Shown: positions 15,137-24,489, numbered from the stretch's first letter. The stretch is 64,000 bases of DNA from Halorubellus litoreus (GCF_037081675.1 NZ_JAZAQL010000002.1:1240001-1304000), one strand, 5' to 3'. Made by a program: numbers and translations. The notes: generated from the letters alone by a model not told the origin.

Positions 15137-16306
15137 ATGAAACTGGCGATGATCGGATTCGGTCAGGCAGGCGGGAAGATCGTGGACCGCTTCGTCCAAT
15201 ACGACGAGCGGACCGGGAGCGGCATCGTCCGCGCCGCTATCGCGGTGAACACCGCGAAAGCGGACCTGATGGGCCTCGAGAACATCGAGCAGGAGAACCG
15301 GGTACTCATCGGGCAATCCCGCGTCAAAGGACACGGCGTGGGCGCGGACAACGAACTCGGCGCGGAGATCGCCGAGGAGGACGTCGACGAGGTCCAGGGT
15401 GCGATCGACGCCATCCCGACCCACGAGGTCGACGCGTTCCTCGTCGTCGCCGGGATGGGTGGCGGGACCGGCTCGGGTGGAGCCCCGGTCCTCGCCAAGC
15501 ACCTCAAGCGCATCTACACGATACCCGTGTACGGCCTCGGCGTCCTGCCGGGGAGCGACGAAGGCGGCATCTACACGCTGAACGCCGCACGCTCGTTCCA
15601 GACGTTCGTCCGCGAGGTCGACAACCTCCTCGTGTTCGACAACGACTCCTGGCGGCAGGCCGGCGAGTCCGTCGAAGGCGGCTACGACGACATCAACAAG
15701 GAGATCGTCACGCGCTTCGGCGTGCTGTTCGGCGCGGGCGAAGTCGGTGAAGGCGACGAGGTCGCCGAATCCGTCGTCGACTCCAGCGAGATCATCAACA
15801 CGCTCGCGGGCGGTGGCGTCTCCACCGTCGGGTACGCGAGCGAAGGCGTCGACCTCGACGACGGCGGCGGTCTCCTCTCCCGATTCACGGGAAGCGACGA
15901 GCAGGTCGACACCGCGCACACGACGAACCGCATCACGAGCCTCGTCCGGAAGGCCGCACTCGGCCGCCTGACGCTCCCCTGCGAGATCGAGGGCGCCGAA
16001 CGCGCGCTGCTGGTCATGTCCGGCCCGCCGAAGCACCTGAACCGGAAAGGCATAGAGCGCGGGCGGAAGTGGCTCGAGGAGCAGACCGGGTCGATGGAGG
16101 TGCGCGGCGGCGACTTCCCCGTGAAGGAGCCCCAGGTCGCGGCCTGTATCCTGCTGTCGGGCGTGAACGACGTGCCCCGCATCAAGGAGCTGCAGCAGGT
16201 CGCCATCGAAGCGCAGGACAACATCGAGTCGATCCGGGAGGAGAGCGAAGATAATTTGGAGGAGTTGGTGGAAGATGACGAAGATGAACTCGACCCGCTG
16301 TTCTAA
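15137..16306 (+). CDS. cetZ1: CetZ1, tubulin/FtsZ-superfamily cytoskeletal GTPase
   Basis: 389 aa starting MKLAMIGFGQAGGKIVDRF, the hallmark CetZ1 opening. The tubulin signature GGGTGSG is at 108-114, and GGYDDINKEI at about 181-190 is the probable T7/catalytic loop. The long acidic tail after about residue 360 (EESEDNLEELVEDDEDELD) resembles tubulin and CetZ tails. In Haloferax volcanii CetZ1 is required for rod-cell development and swimming; length and motifs here agree. It is followed by a membrane-anchored protein whose start overlaps the cetZ1 end by 32 nt. Confidence 0.95.
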   Translation: MKLAMIGFGQAGGKIVDRFVQYDERTGSGIVRAAIAVNTAKADLMGLENIEQENRVLIGQSRVKGHGVGADNELGAEIAEEDVDEVQGAIDAIPTHEVDAFLVVAGMGGGTGSGGAPVLAKHLKRIYTIPVYGLGVLPGSDEGGIYTLNAARSFQTFVREVDNLLVFDNDSWRQAGESVEGGYDDINKEIVTRFGVLFGAGEVGEGDEVAESVVDSSEIINTLAGGGVSTVGYASEGVDLDDGGGLLSRFTGSDEQVDTAHTTNRITSLVRKAALGRLTLPCEIEGAERALLVMSGPPKHLNRKGIERGRKWLEEQTGSMEVRGGDFPVKEPQVAACILLSGVNDVPRIKELQQVAIEAQDNIESIREESEDNLEELVEDDEDELDPLF

Positions 16307-17108
16307 GCTGTTCGCGTGCTGTCTGGTCGCGATGCTCGCCCTGTCCACCGTCGCCGTGCCGGCGGCGGCCGTGAGCGTCGACTCCGAGGACGTCCCGAGC
16401 GAGGCGGAAGCCGGGACGGGGTACGAGGCGTCGGTGACGCTCACCGACCTGTACACGGACAACAACAAGTGGCAACTGAACGCGTCGACGGAACTCACCG
16501 GGGACCCGCTCTGGACGATCGAGTACGTCGGCGTCGAGGGCGACGTGACGGAGACGGTGACGCGGACCGGGCAGAACGTCACCGTGAGCGAGCGGACCGT
16601 CGAATCGCCGACCAGCGAGGTGCGCGTGACCGTCGAGGGCACGGTGCCCGAGGTCGGGAACTGGTCGTACGAACCGCGGCCGTCGTTCCTGGCGATGGAG
16701 CTCGCGCAGGTGCCGGTGACGAGCGACGGGTCGACGGGCGCACCGTCGACGATCGAGACGTGGACGGCCGCGCACTACACGGCGGACTCCCAGAACGCAC
16801 GCGAGGCCATCGAGTCCGCGACGGAGGCGATCGCGAGTGCGGAGGACGCGGGCGGTGACGTGAGCGACGCCGAGGATTCGCTCGCGGACGCGAAGCGCTT
16901 CTATCGGAACGAGGACTTCGACGCGGCGGTCGACAACGCCGAGGACGCCCAGGAGCAGGCGAGCGACGCCGAGCAGGCCGCGCAGTCCAGCCAGCAGACC
17001 CAGCAGTTACTCGTCTACGCGGGCGTCGGTGTCGTCGTCCTCCTCCTCATCGGTGGGGGCGTCTACTGGTATCGGCAGAACCAGCAGGACACCAGTCGCC
17101 TGGGCTGA
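16275..17108 (+). CDS. Secreted, C-terminally membrane-anchored protein overlapping cetZ1
   Basis: 277 aa. The start at 16275 (or ATG 16284) lies inside cetZ1, giving a 23-32 nt out-of-frame overlap and likely translational coupling. Residues 1-33 are a Sec signal peptide ending VAVPAAA. Residues about 35-150 form an exported beta-rich domain (VTLTDLYTDNNKWQLN, WTIEYVGVEGDV). Residues about 165-235 are an Ala/Asp/Glu-rich helical stalk, and about 236-258 a transmembrane helix ending VYWYRQN. The family is not recognised. Its location makes it a candidate envelope partner of CetZ1 or a coexpressed cell-surface factor. Confidence 0.8.
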   Translation: MTKMNSTRCSKLFACCLVAMLALSTVAVPAAAVSVDSEDVPSEAEAGTGYEASVTLTDLYTDNNKWQLNASTELTGDPLWTIEYVGVEGDVTETVTRTGQNVTVSERTVESPTSEVRVTVEGTVPEVGNWSYEPRPSFLAMELAQVPVTSDGSTGAPSTIETWTAAHYTADSQNAREAIESATEAIASAEDAGGDVSDAEDSLADAKRFYRNEDFDAAVDNAEDAQEQASDAEQAAQSSQQTQQLLVYAGVGVVVLLLIGGGVYWYRQNQQDTSRLG

Positions 17109-17126
17109 CGCCCGGGGGGTTCTCTC

Positions 17127-17759
17127 GTGGAGGTCGTCGTTCCGTTCTCGCCGACAGACCCGAAGACGCGTCTTTCGGGCGTTCTCTCGGCCGCCGAGCG
17201 CCGCGAGTTCGCGGGCGTCATGCTCGAGGACGTGCTCGATGCGTTGTCGCGGACGCGTGGCGTCCCCGAACCGTCGGTGCTGTCGACGGTGTCGCTCGAC
17301 CGCGACCTCGACGTGGACGTGGTCGTCGACGACCGGGCGTTGACGCCGGCGGTGAACGACGTGCTGGCGTCGAGCACGGAGCCCGTGGCGGTCGTGATGG
17401 CGGACCTGGCGTTGGCGACCCCGACGGCGCTCCGACGGTTGTTCGCGAGCGACGCGGACGTGGTGCTGGCGCCGGGGCGGCGCGTCGGGACGAACGCGCT
17501 CGTCGCGCGCCACCCCGAGTTCCGCGTGGACTACCACGGCGCGTCGTTCGTCGACCACCGCGAGGCGGCGGCGCAGGTGGGTGCGACGCTGTCGGTCGTC
17601 GACTCGCATCGGCTCGCGACGGACGTGGACGAACCCGGTGACCTCGCGGAGGTGCTCGCACACGGCGCGGGTGCGGCGGCGGACTGGCTCCGCGACCGCG
17701 GGTTCGCGCTCGGCGAGCGCGCTGACGGGTCGGTGCACGCGGTTCGACACGACGAGTGA
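17127..17759 (+). CDS. cofC: 2-phospho-L-lactate guanylyltransferase CofC
   Basis: 210 aa from a GTG at 17127, with a G-rich ribosome-binding site (GGGGGGT) about 7 nt upstream. MEVVVPFSPTDPKTRLSGVL is the nucleotidyltransferase signature (PFxxxxPKTRL). DLALATPTALRRLF and a GRRVGTNAL loop follow as in CofC. The enzyme activates 2-phospholactate (or a related C3 acid) with GTP for attachment to the F420 precursor Fo. cofG lies 415 nt downstream on the same strand. Confidence 0.92.
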   Translation: MEVVVPFSPTDPKTRLSGVLSAAERREFAGVMLEDVLDALSRTRGVPEPSVLSTVSLDRDLDVDVVVDDRALTPAVNDVLASSTEPVAVVMADLALATPTALRRLFASDADVVLAPGRRVGTNALVARHPEFRVDYHGASFVDHREAAAQVGATLSVVDSHRLATDVDEPGDLAEVLAHGAGAAADWLRDRGFALGERADGSVHAVRHDE

Positions 17760-18174
17760 GTCGAGCGCGGAGTCGCCGTTCGAGTCGACGCTCGCGACGA
17801 CGCTCGATTCGGGGCCGTGAACGAACCCGGAGACGGCGGCCGATTCATGCAGACCCTTGAAGTGGGTCTCTGAGAGAGAATCGAGTGCGCGGAACGGTCG
17901 CGCATCGTCACCTTTCCCACACGACGACCGCCCACCGACCCGCTATCCCAAGGGGTGGGGTTCGGGCGGTCGTCGACCGACTGACTGCTAGTGACACCGT
18001 CGGGCAGTTTCGTTCGACTGCGAGCTGCAGCTTCGGGGCAGTTTCGTTCGACTGCGAGCTGCGGCGCCGGCGCGGTCTCGTCCGGAAGCCACGGCGACGT
18101 CGGTCGGGGGAGAGCGCCGGCAGGCGTCGCCGCGGTGAGTCATCCTTTTGGCCGCGCGTCACGGAGGACGCGGT
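17760..18174 (+). other. cofC-cofG intergenic region with a 27-nt direct repeat
   Basis: This 415-nt region has no credible gene on either strand. Its main content is a perfect 27-nt direct repeat at 18002-18028 and 18036-18062. Each copy contains a GCAGT...ACTGC inverted pair. A promoter for cofG must lie downstream or within it, but no clear TATA is seen. Confidence 0.5.
18002..18062. repeat. 27-nt perfect direct repeat, two copies 34 nt apart
   Basis: Copies at 18002-18028 and 18036-18062 are identical and separated by 7 nt. Within each, GCAGT and ACTGC can pair around an 8-nt loop. Both lie 113-173 nt upstream of cofG. Confidence 0.9.
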
Positions 18175-19323
18175 ATGCTTCCGGGCGCCGACGAGTACGA
18201 CGTCGACGTCACCGTCAGCGACCGCGACGTCGACGCGGCGCTGTCGGTGACGCCCGACGACGTCCAGCCCGCGGACGAGTTGACGTTCGCGCGGAACGTC
18301 TTCCTGCCGTTGACGACGGCGTGCCGGTACACGTGCACGTACTGCACGTTCTTCGACCCGCCCGGTGAGGCGACGCTGATGGACGACGACGACGTGGACG
18401 CCGTCCTCGACCGCGGCCGCGACGCGGGCTGTACGGAGGCGCTGTTCACGTTCGGCGACGACCCCGACGACCGCTACACCGAGATCCACCGCCAGCTCGA
18501 CGACTGGGGGTACGACGGCGTCCACGACTACCTCGCGGCGGTCTGCGAGCACACGCTCGACGCGGGCGTGCTCCCGCACTCGAATCCGGGCGACCAGACC
18601 CGCGAGGAGCTGGCGGCGGTCGCGCCGTACAACGCGAGCATGGGCGTGATGCTGGAGACAACCGCGGACGTCGACGCGCACGCGGGCCCCAGGCAGAAAT
18701 CGCCCGCACAGCGCGTGCGGACGATCGACACCGCAGGCGAGTTGCGCGTGCCGTTCACGACCGGTATCCTCGTCGGCGTCGGCGAGGACTGGCGCGACCG
18801 CGCGGAGAGCCTGCTCGTCATCCGCGACCTCCACGAGCGCCACGGCCACGTCCAGGAGGTCATCGTCCAGCCGGTCGTCGAGAACGACCGCTGGCAGGGC
18901 GGAAGTCCCGACGTCGAAACCATGCGGCGAGTGACCGCGATGGCGCGCGCCGTCCTCCCCGACGAGGTGTCCGTGCAGGTGCCGCCGAACCTCGCACCCG
19001 TCCGTGACCTCCTCGAGTGCGGGATCGACGACCTCGGCGGCGTCTCCCCCGTCACCGACGACCACATCAACCCCGAATACGAGTGGCCCGCGCTCCGCGA
19101 ACTCGAAGCCATCGCGAGCGACGCCGGCGTCCCCCTCAGAGAACGCCTCCCCGTCCACGAACGCTACCTCCCCGCCGAGTTCCGCCGCGACGACTACGAC
19201 GGCACCCCCGCCCCCGGCGACGACTGGCTCGACGACCCCGTCCTCGACGCCCTCCGCGACGACGGCCCCGCCGGCGACCGCTACCGTCGCGTCATCCGCG
19301 GCGACGCCGTCGTCGCACCGTAG
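18175..19323 (+). CDS. cofG: FO synthase subunit 1, radical SAM CofG
   Basis: 382 aa from the ATG at 18175 (MLPGADEYDVDVTV). The radical-SAM cluster ligands are CRYTCTYC (CxxxCxxC, about 53-60). GDDPDDRY, EHTLDAGVLPHSNPG, GVMLETTADVD and FTTGILVGVGE are CofG signatures. With CofH it builds 7,8-didemethyl-8-hydroxy-5-deazariboflavin (Fo), the F420 chromophore. cofC lies upstream on the same strand and cofH at 26706-28094 on the other strand. Confidence 0.95.
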   Translation: MLPGADEYDVDVTVSDRDVDAALSVTPDDVQPADELTFARNVFLPLTTACRYTCTYCTFFDPPGEATLMDDDDVDAVLDRGRDAGCTEALFTFGDDPDDRYTEIHRQLDDWGYDGVHDYLAAVCEHTLDAGVLPHSNPGDQTREELAAVAPYNASMGVMLETTADVDAHAGPRQKSPAQRVRTIDTAGELRVPFTTGILVGVGEDWRDRAESLLVIRDLHERHGHVQEVIVQPVVENDRWQGGSPDVETMRRVTAMARAVLPDEVSVQVPPNLAPVRDLLECGIDDLGGVSPVTDDHINPEYEWPALRELEAIASDAGVPLRERLPVHERYLPAEFRRDDYDGTPAPGDDWLDDPVLDALRDDGPAGDRYRRVIRGDAVVAP

Positions 19324-19326
19324 TAG

Positions 19327-19839
19327 TCAGTCCTCCGCGCGCGGGCCGTCGTCGCTGCGTTCGACCGCGCGACCGAATGCGTACCCGGGTACGACGCCGA
19401 CGAGCAACAGCGCCGTCCCGTACACCGGAATGAGGGGCCAGAGCGTGCCGATGACCGAGAACACGAGAACCTCGGAGCCGAGCGTCCCGAGGCTGCGGTC
19501 GAGGTTCTCGACGAACTCCCGGAATGCACCGTAGCCGCCGGTCGTCGCCATCACCGCGAGCGCGCCGGCGAGCCCTCCACGGCGCCGCGGCGTCGACCAC
19601 GACCGACCCTCGACGACGACCCGCCACGCGCCCTGGGCCACGGCAGCAAACGCGAACGGGACGACGACGACCGCGACCGGGTGCAGCCAGAGCGCCTCCG
19701 GCCACCCCGGGTCGACGCGGTCCGCCAACGACCGGAGGAGGACGAGCACGTAGAACGCGTACGCCGCGACCGCGAACGCCACCCACGGTCGGCCCTCGAC
19801 GGAGACTCGCACGACTCCTCTTGTTCGCGGTTGCATCAT
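19327..19839 (-). CDS. Multi-pass membrane protein
   Basis: 170 aa from ATG 19839; ATG 19836 is an alternative. Four hydrophobic segments: about 18-38, 50-70, 88-105 and 125-155, the last pair containing LVFSVIGTLWPLIPVYGTALLL. It ends with an acidic tail. The family is not recognised. It converges with cofG, with stop codons 3 nt apart. Confidence 0.6.
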   Translation of the reverse strand: MMQPRTRGVVRVSVEGRPWVAFAVAAYAFYVLVLLRSLADRVDPGWPEALWLHPVAVVVVPFAFAAVAQGAWRVVVEGRSWSTPRRRGGLAGALAVMATTGGYGAFREFVENLDRSLGTLGSEVLVFSVIGTLWPLIPVYGTALLLVGVVPGYAFGRAVERSDDGPRAED

Positions 19840-19925
19840 AAACACGGCGGCGGTCGAGGCGACGACCGGCCGTCGACGACCGACGCTCCGGCCGCCAGCA
19901 AGGCCAGGACGTCCCGCCGAACGGG

Positions 19926-20594
19926 TCAATCGGGACAGTCGACGAACTGCGAGAACACGCGCTGCTCGGCCTTCCGGAGGTGCTCGCCGACGTTCCCCGG
20001 CGAACAGCCGAGTGCGTCCGCGACGTCCTCCTGGGTCGCTTCGCGCGGATTCTGGTAGTACCCGAGTTCGACCGCGGTGGCGACGACGTCCTCCTGGCGG
20101 TCCGTGAGACAGTCGAACGCGTCCCGCCGACACGGCGTGTACTCGCCGGTCTCCAGGACGTCGAACGGGACGTCGAAGTCCGGGACCTCGCCGAACGTCT
20201 CCGCGAACGCCGCGTCCGTCCCGAGGTACGTCACCTCGAACGCGCCCGACTCCCGGACGACGATCGGGTGGTCCATGACGACGCACGTCTGGCGGCGCGC
20301 CCGCAGCATCGCCGCCGCCTTCGGGTTCGTGTCGTGATGGAGGTACGCGAGCGCCGCCCCGTCCCGCGGAGCCTGCATCGCGACGTCGTGCACGCTCGGG
20401 CACTCGCGGAGCGCGGCCGCCGCAGCGTCGGCGTCCCCACGCACCGAGACGAGCGCCGCGACCGTGCCGTCCTCGTGGAGTTCCACGCGGTGGATGTACT
20501 CGCGAGTGACGCCCTCGGCGTCCGCGAGCGCCTGCCCCCACGCCTGGAACGCGTCCCCGGACTCCGGATGATACACCGCAGTGACGTACCGCAT
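19926..20594 (-). CDS. HTH-10 (Bat-type) transcriptional regulator
   Basis: 222 aa from the ATG at 20594 (MRYVTAVYHPESGDAFQAWG). Residues about 1-150 are a haloarchaeal sensor-like beta domain. Residues about 165-222 hold the HTH_10 DNA-binding domain: LTDRQEDVVATAVELGYYQNP, REATQEDVADALG and EHLRKAEQRVFSQF. The domain is named from bacterioopsin activator Bat, and this protein follows that layout without PAS or GAF domains. The target and signal are unknown. It is monocistronic. Confidence 0.88.
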   Translation of the reverse strand: MRYVTAVYHPESGDAFQAWGQALADAEGVTREYIHRVELHEDGTVAALVSVRGDADAAAAALRECPSVHDVAMQAPRDGAALAYLHHDTNPKAAAMLRARRQTCVVMDHPIVVRESGAFEVTYLGTDAAFAETFGEVPDFDVPFDVLETGEYTPCRRDAFDCLTDRQEDVVATAVELGYYQNPREATQEDVADALGCSPGNVGEHLRKAEQRVFSQFVDCPD

Positions 20595-20876
20595 ACCCCG
20601 TAGGGTCCGCGGCGAAGAACTAAACTCCGTCGCACCAGGCACTTAAGATACCCTCGTATCCGGCGCAACAGCGTTACGCTCCCCGGACGACTACGTGCAG
20701 GCGTCGGGAACACCTCTGACGAACGGCCGCGAGCTGCCCACTCGCGTCCACCATCGCCTGTCATCTCCCGACCCCTATCCCCCCGCTACGCGAACGCCCC
20801 CCTGCCCAGGGGGCGTGGCCCTTCTCTCGACGTCACCGACCAGCGACCGCCGCGTCGACCGCCGGGCGCGAGCGCG

Positions 20877-23150
20877 TCAACCGACCGTGGATTCGACGGA
20901 CGCGGACGCGTTCGCCGCCGGCAGGTGGAGGTCGTCGTCCTCGACGAGGACGCCGTCGGGCGTGACGACGCGCACCGTCGACGGGTCGACGAGCCGTCGA
21001 CCGACCGCGTCCGCGCGCTCGGTCGCGACCCGGAGCTCGCCGTCGACGACGTAGAGATACCGGGTCGTCTCGGGGTCGAGCGCGGCGTCGAGCGTCGTCT
21101 CGTAGCGATCGCCGTCGACGGTCAGGACGACGGTCGTCCCCGCGGGGACCGCGTGCTCGCCGTACGCCGCGAGCGCGACGCGCGAGCGATCGTCGACGTC
21201 CGTGCTCACGCCGACGTCGCGGCGAGCGTTCGCCGGCACGTCCCCGACCCAGGACGGTCGCGACGGCGCACCCTCGCCCGTACTCACGAGTTCGAACGAC
21301 GCCGACCCGCCCCAGACGTCGCCGTCGTCGGCGTCGACGTACGTCGCGTTCGCGCGGAACGAGTGGATGCGACCGGTGTCGTCGACCACGACGCGCGCAT
21401 CGAACGACTGCACGTCCACGCCGTCGTACGGCGGGTCGGCGCTATCGGCAGTGAGCGTCACGAACGTCCGGCCGTCGCGCTCCGTGACGTTCACGACCTC
21501 GAACTCCCCGGCCGCCAGTGCGCGCGACGCGGACACCGGCACGGCAAGCGACGACGCCGCGCGGATGGTCGTCCGCGGCCGGTACAGCGTCTCGTTGCCG
21601 TCGACGCGCGTCAGCCGATGCCGGCCGCGCTTCCAGGCGGTGACGACCCGCCCGTCGTCGTGTACCGTGCGCTCGAGGACGCGCGTCCGGTTCGTCGACG
21701 CGACGACGACGACGCGCTCGCTGGACCGACTGGTCGTCGTCCCGTTCTCGCGGAACACGTCGGTCTCCGTCCCCCGGACCTCGAAGCCGGTCGCGGTGAC
21801 GGCCGCAGTGTGATTGGCGACGAGGCGCTCCGCGTACACCACCCCGTCGCTCGTCACGCCGGGCGCGTACCGCGTCGCGTTCGCGGACACCTCGTCGTCG
21901 GGGCCGTCGTCGCCACCGATGGAGACGTGACTGTAGCTCGCGGACAGCGAGAGGAGTGACGTCCCGCCCGCGGTCACGGAGACGTCGACCTCGTTCGCGA
22001 AGTCCGGCGGGTCGTCGAACGCCGACGCGTTCGCGCGAACGACGAGGTCGTCGTCGACGCGCGCGAACGCGACCGTCTCGCCCGCGGCGATGGCGCGGTC
22101 GACGGTCGTCGCGTACGTCGTCCCGTTGCTCGTGATGGAGACGTTCGCGCCGGCCGGGAGGGCGTCAGGGCCGTCGTTCGTGACGGCGAGGACGCCGTGG
22201 TTGTCGACGTACCCGGTCCCGTTCGGGTTCGGGTAGTGCTCGCGGCGGACCTCGGCGTCCACGCTCACGTTCCGGCGAGCGGCGGTCGGGACCGCCGACA
22301 GCCAGTCCGGGCGCGTCGGGGAGCCGTCGAGCGATTCGACGCTCCACTCGTGGGTCTGCGTCGAACTCGAGTCGTTCGTGTGCACGCGGAACGACGCCAC
22401 GAGCCCGCGCTCGTCGACGACGAGCCGAGCGGCGTACGTCCCGTTCGACATCGTCGTCGAAGCGTTCGGGTGCGCGCTGACGCTCTTCGACGCGGTGAGC
22501 GTGTAGACGTCGCGACCGTCGCGCTCGGTGACGTTCGCGACCGAGAAGTTCAGGCGGTCGAGGTAGCCCTCGAGGTACGCGCCGCCGGTGTACTCCGTGG
22601 TCGCGTACGGTCCCTCGGCGTTCCGGTACTGGGTCTCGTTGCGGACGTCGAGCCGCATCACGGCGGTCGATTCGTTCGCGAACACCTCGTATCCCGCGGT
22701 CCGGTTCCCGAGCGTCCGCGTCGTCGACACCCGGAGTCGGTCGCCGCCGGGGCCGGCGACGACGGCCGCGGTCGCGTTCGTCGCCGGTCCGGGCCCGTAC
22801 GCGACCGTGGAGACGAGCGTCGCCCGGTAGCCGTCGGCGTAGAGGACGCGCTCGTGTGCCGCGAGGAGCGCGCTCGCGTTCGCGAGCGCTCCCGAGGCGT
22901 TCCCGGCGAGGGTCACGCCCGGTGGCGCCTCCCCGGCCGGGTTCGTCGCGTTCGCGTCGGCGGCGTCGCCGTCGGTCGACGCGTCGTCGTCCGCGGCGTC
23001 GCCGCTGGTCGTCGTCGATGCGTCAGTCGTGGGCGTCCCGGTCGCCGCCGCCGTCGACCCGTCGGTCGGGGACGGTTGCGTGCTCGGCGCGGTACAGCCC
23101 GCGAGCACGACGAGGGCGACGACGAGGACGGGGACCAACCGTCGCGTCAT
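20877..23150 (-). CDS. Large two-domain lipoprotein (DUF7537-like)
   Basis: 757 aa from the ATG at 23150 with a GGAG ribosome-binding site just upstream. The lipoprotein signal VLVVALVVLAGC has its lipid cysteine at about residue 19, followed by a Thr/Ser/Asp-rich linker. Two LolA-like halves follow, each with an NVTERDGR-VYTLTA or NVTERDGRTFVTLTA strand pair and a closing RPDWLS or RPSWVGDVP segment, joined to beta-sandwich parts. It is anchored outside the cell. The first 20 residues are nearly identical to the paralogue at 23562-24458. Function unknown. Confidence 0.75.
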   Translation of the reverse strand: MTRRLVPVLVVALVVLAGCTAPSTQPSPTDGSTAAATGTPTTDASTTTSGDAADDDASTDGDAADANATNPAGEAPPGVTLAGNASGALANASALLAAHERVLYADGYRATLVSTVAYGPGPATNATAAVVAGPGGDRLRVSTTRTLGNRTAGYEVFANESTAVMRLDVRNETQYRNAEGPYATTEYTGGAYLEGYLDRLNFSVANVTERDGRDVYTLTASKSVSAHPNASTTMSNGTYAARLVVDERGLVASFRVHTNDSSSTQTHEWSVESLDGSPTRPDWLSAVPTAARRNVSVDAEVRREHYPNPNGTGYVDNHGVLAVTNDGPDALPAGANVSITSNGTTYATTVDRAIAAGETVAFARVDDDLVVRANASAFDDPPDFANEVDVSVTAGGTSLLSLSASYSHVSIGGDDGPDDEVSANATRYAPGVTSDGVVYAERLVANHTAAVTATGFEVRGTETDVFRENGTTTSRSSERVVVVASTNRTRVLERTVHDDGRVVTAWKRGRHRLTRVDGNETLYRPRTTIRAASSLAVPVSASRALAAGEFEVVNVTERDGRTFVTLTADSADPPYDGVDVQSFDARVVVDDTGRIHSFRANATYVDADDGDVWGGSASFELVSTGEGAPSRPSWVGDVPANARRDVGVSTDVDDRSRVALAAYGEHAVPAGTTVVLTVDGDRYETTLDAALDPETTRYLYVVDGELRVATERADAVGRRLVDPSTVRVVTPDGVLVEDDDLHLPAANASASVESTVG

Positions 23151-23350
23151 CACTCCGACTCCGTCCTGTCGAAAGGTAAGTAATTCGATTGCTTAGATAG
23201 ATGCTGTAGTCTCCCAGTCGCTCGCGCAGCACCGCCGGAGACGCCACCCACCGGGCGATCCGTATCAGTTCGAACCGCCATAGAGCCCTGTGTACCGGTA
23301 CGTACCACTCCTAGAGACGTTCATGTGTGGCGTCGAGCAACTAGCGACCG

Positions 23351-23578
23351 ATGCACGTGGACGACCCACCGGAGACGACCGTCCTGACCGCGCTCGACGC
23401 GAACCCGACCCTGCACGTGAGCGAACTCGCCGACCGCGTCGACGGCGACCCGCGGCTCGTCGACCGGGTCTGTCACGAACTCGAGGTCGACGGCTGCGTG
23501 CGCTCGCGGACCGCCGGCCTCTACAGCATCACCGCGAAGGGCGAACGCCGCCTCCGCACCCTCATCGCCACCCGCTGA
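23351..23578 (+). CDS. Mini winged-helix protein
   Basis: 75 aa: essentially one winged-helix domain (VLTALDANPTLHVSELADRV, then CHELEVDGCVRSRTAGLYSITAKGERRL). This is the core of a MarR/PhiH1-repressor-like DNA-binding protein with no ligand domain. Its last 17 nt overlap the 3' end of the convergent lipoprotein gene at 23562, and the paralogous lipoprotein gene diverges upstream. It may regulate one or both. Confidence 0.75.
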   Translation: MHVDDPPETTVLTALDANPTLHVSELADRVDGDPRLVDRVCHELEVDGCVRSRTAGLYSITAKGERRLRTLIATR

Positions 23579-24458
23579 CCGCCTCCGTCGCTACCGTCCG
23601 GTTCGCGTCGACGCGCTCGTTCCGGCGCGTCCGCTCGGTCGCGTTCGCGACCCAGCCCGGGCGCGTCGGCGTGGCGCCGAGCGATTCGAGCGTCCACTCG
23701 TGGGTCACGTCGCGCCCGGTCGCGTTCTGTCGGACGCGGTACGCGGAGACGACGCCGCGTTCGTCGACGACGATACGCGCGGTGTACGTCCCGTTCGTCG
23801 CGTCAGCGCTCTCGTTCCCGGCGGACGCCGTCGCGGTGAGCGTGAACACGCGTCGGCCGTCCCTGGTCGTGACGTTCGCGACCGAGAACTGGAGGTCGTC
23901 GTCCTCGAGGACGCCCTCGAGTGACCGCGGGTGCGTCAGCTCGCTCCCGTCGACTCGCCTATCGACGCGCTGATAGCTGGTGTTGCCGTCGGCGGTCGTC
24001 CGGAGGAACGCAGTGGTCTCGTTCTGCCAGACGTCGTACGTGACGGTGCCGTTCTCGCGGTCGACGGTCTCCTGGGACCGGTACCGCGTCAGGTTCGGCC
24101 CGGCGACGACGACCGCCGTCGAGTTCCGCATCGGGCCGTCGCCGTACGCCTCCTTCGAGGACCGAGTCGCCCGGAAGCCGTCCGCGCGGAGCACGCGCTC
24201 GTGGGCGGCGAGGAGCGCGCTGGCGTTCGCGACGACGCCGCCGCCGGTCGCGTTCGCGGCGACGCCCGGCGGCGTCGGACCTCGCTCGAGTGGCCCGGTG
24301 GCGTTCCCGGCGGTGGCGTCGTCAGTCGTCGTGCCGATACTTCCTGTCGTCGTTCCGTTCCCGGTCGCCTCCGTATCGCTAGCGGGCGTGCTCGGCGCTG
24401 TACAGCCCGCGAGCACCACGAGGGCGACGACGAGGACGGGGACCAACCGTCGCGTCAT
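23562..24458 (-). CDS. Lipoprotein (DUF7537-like), paralogue of 20877-23150
   Basis: 298 aa from the ATG at 24458. The signal MTRRLVPVLVVALVVLAGC equals that of the larger paralogue. After a low-complexity linker, one LolA-like domain follows (NASALLAAHERVLRADGF, FSVANVTTRDGRRVFTLTA, VVDERGVVSAYRV) and the closing THEWTLESLGATPTRPGW. It corresponds to the N-terminal half of the 757-aa protein. A 28-nt tandem repeat lies just upstream of its start. It is probably an extracellular lipid- or polymer-binding lipoprotein; function unknown. Confidence 0.75.
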   Translation of the reverse strand: MTRRLVPVLVVALVVLAGCTAPSTPASDTEATGNGTTTGSIGTTTDDATAGNATGPLERGPTPPGVAANATGGGVVANASALLAAHERVLRADGFRATRSSKEAYGDGPMRNSTAVVVAGPNLTRYRSQETVDRENGTVTYDVWQNETTAFLRTTADGNTSYQRVDRRVDGSELTHPRSLEGVLEDDDLQFSVANVTTRDGRRVFTLTATASAGNESADATNGTYTARIVVDERGVVSAYRVRQNATGRDVTHEWTLESLGATPTRPGWVANATERTRRNERVDANRTVATEAVSGWR

Positions 24459-24489
24459 CGCTCGAACGTTCGGGGTGTCGACATAAAGG

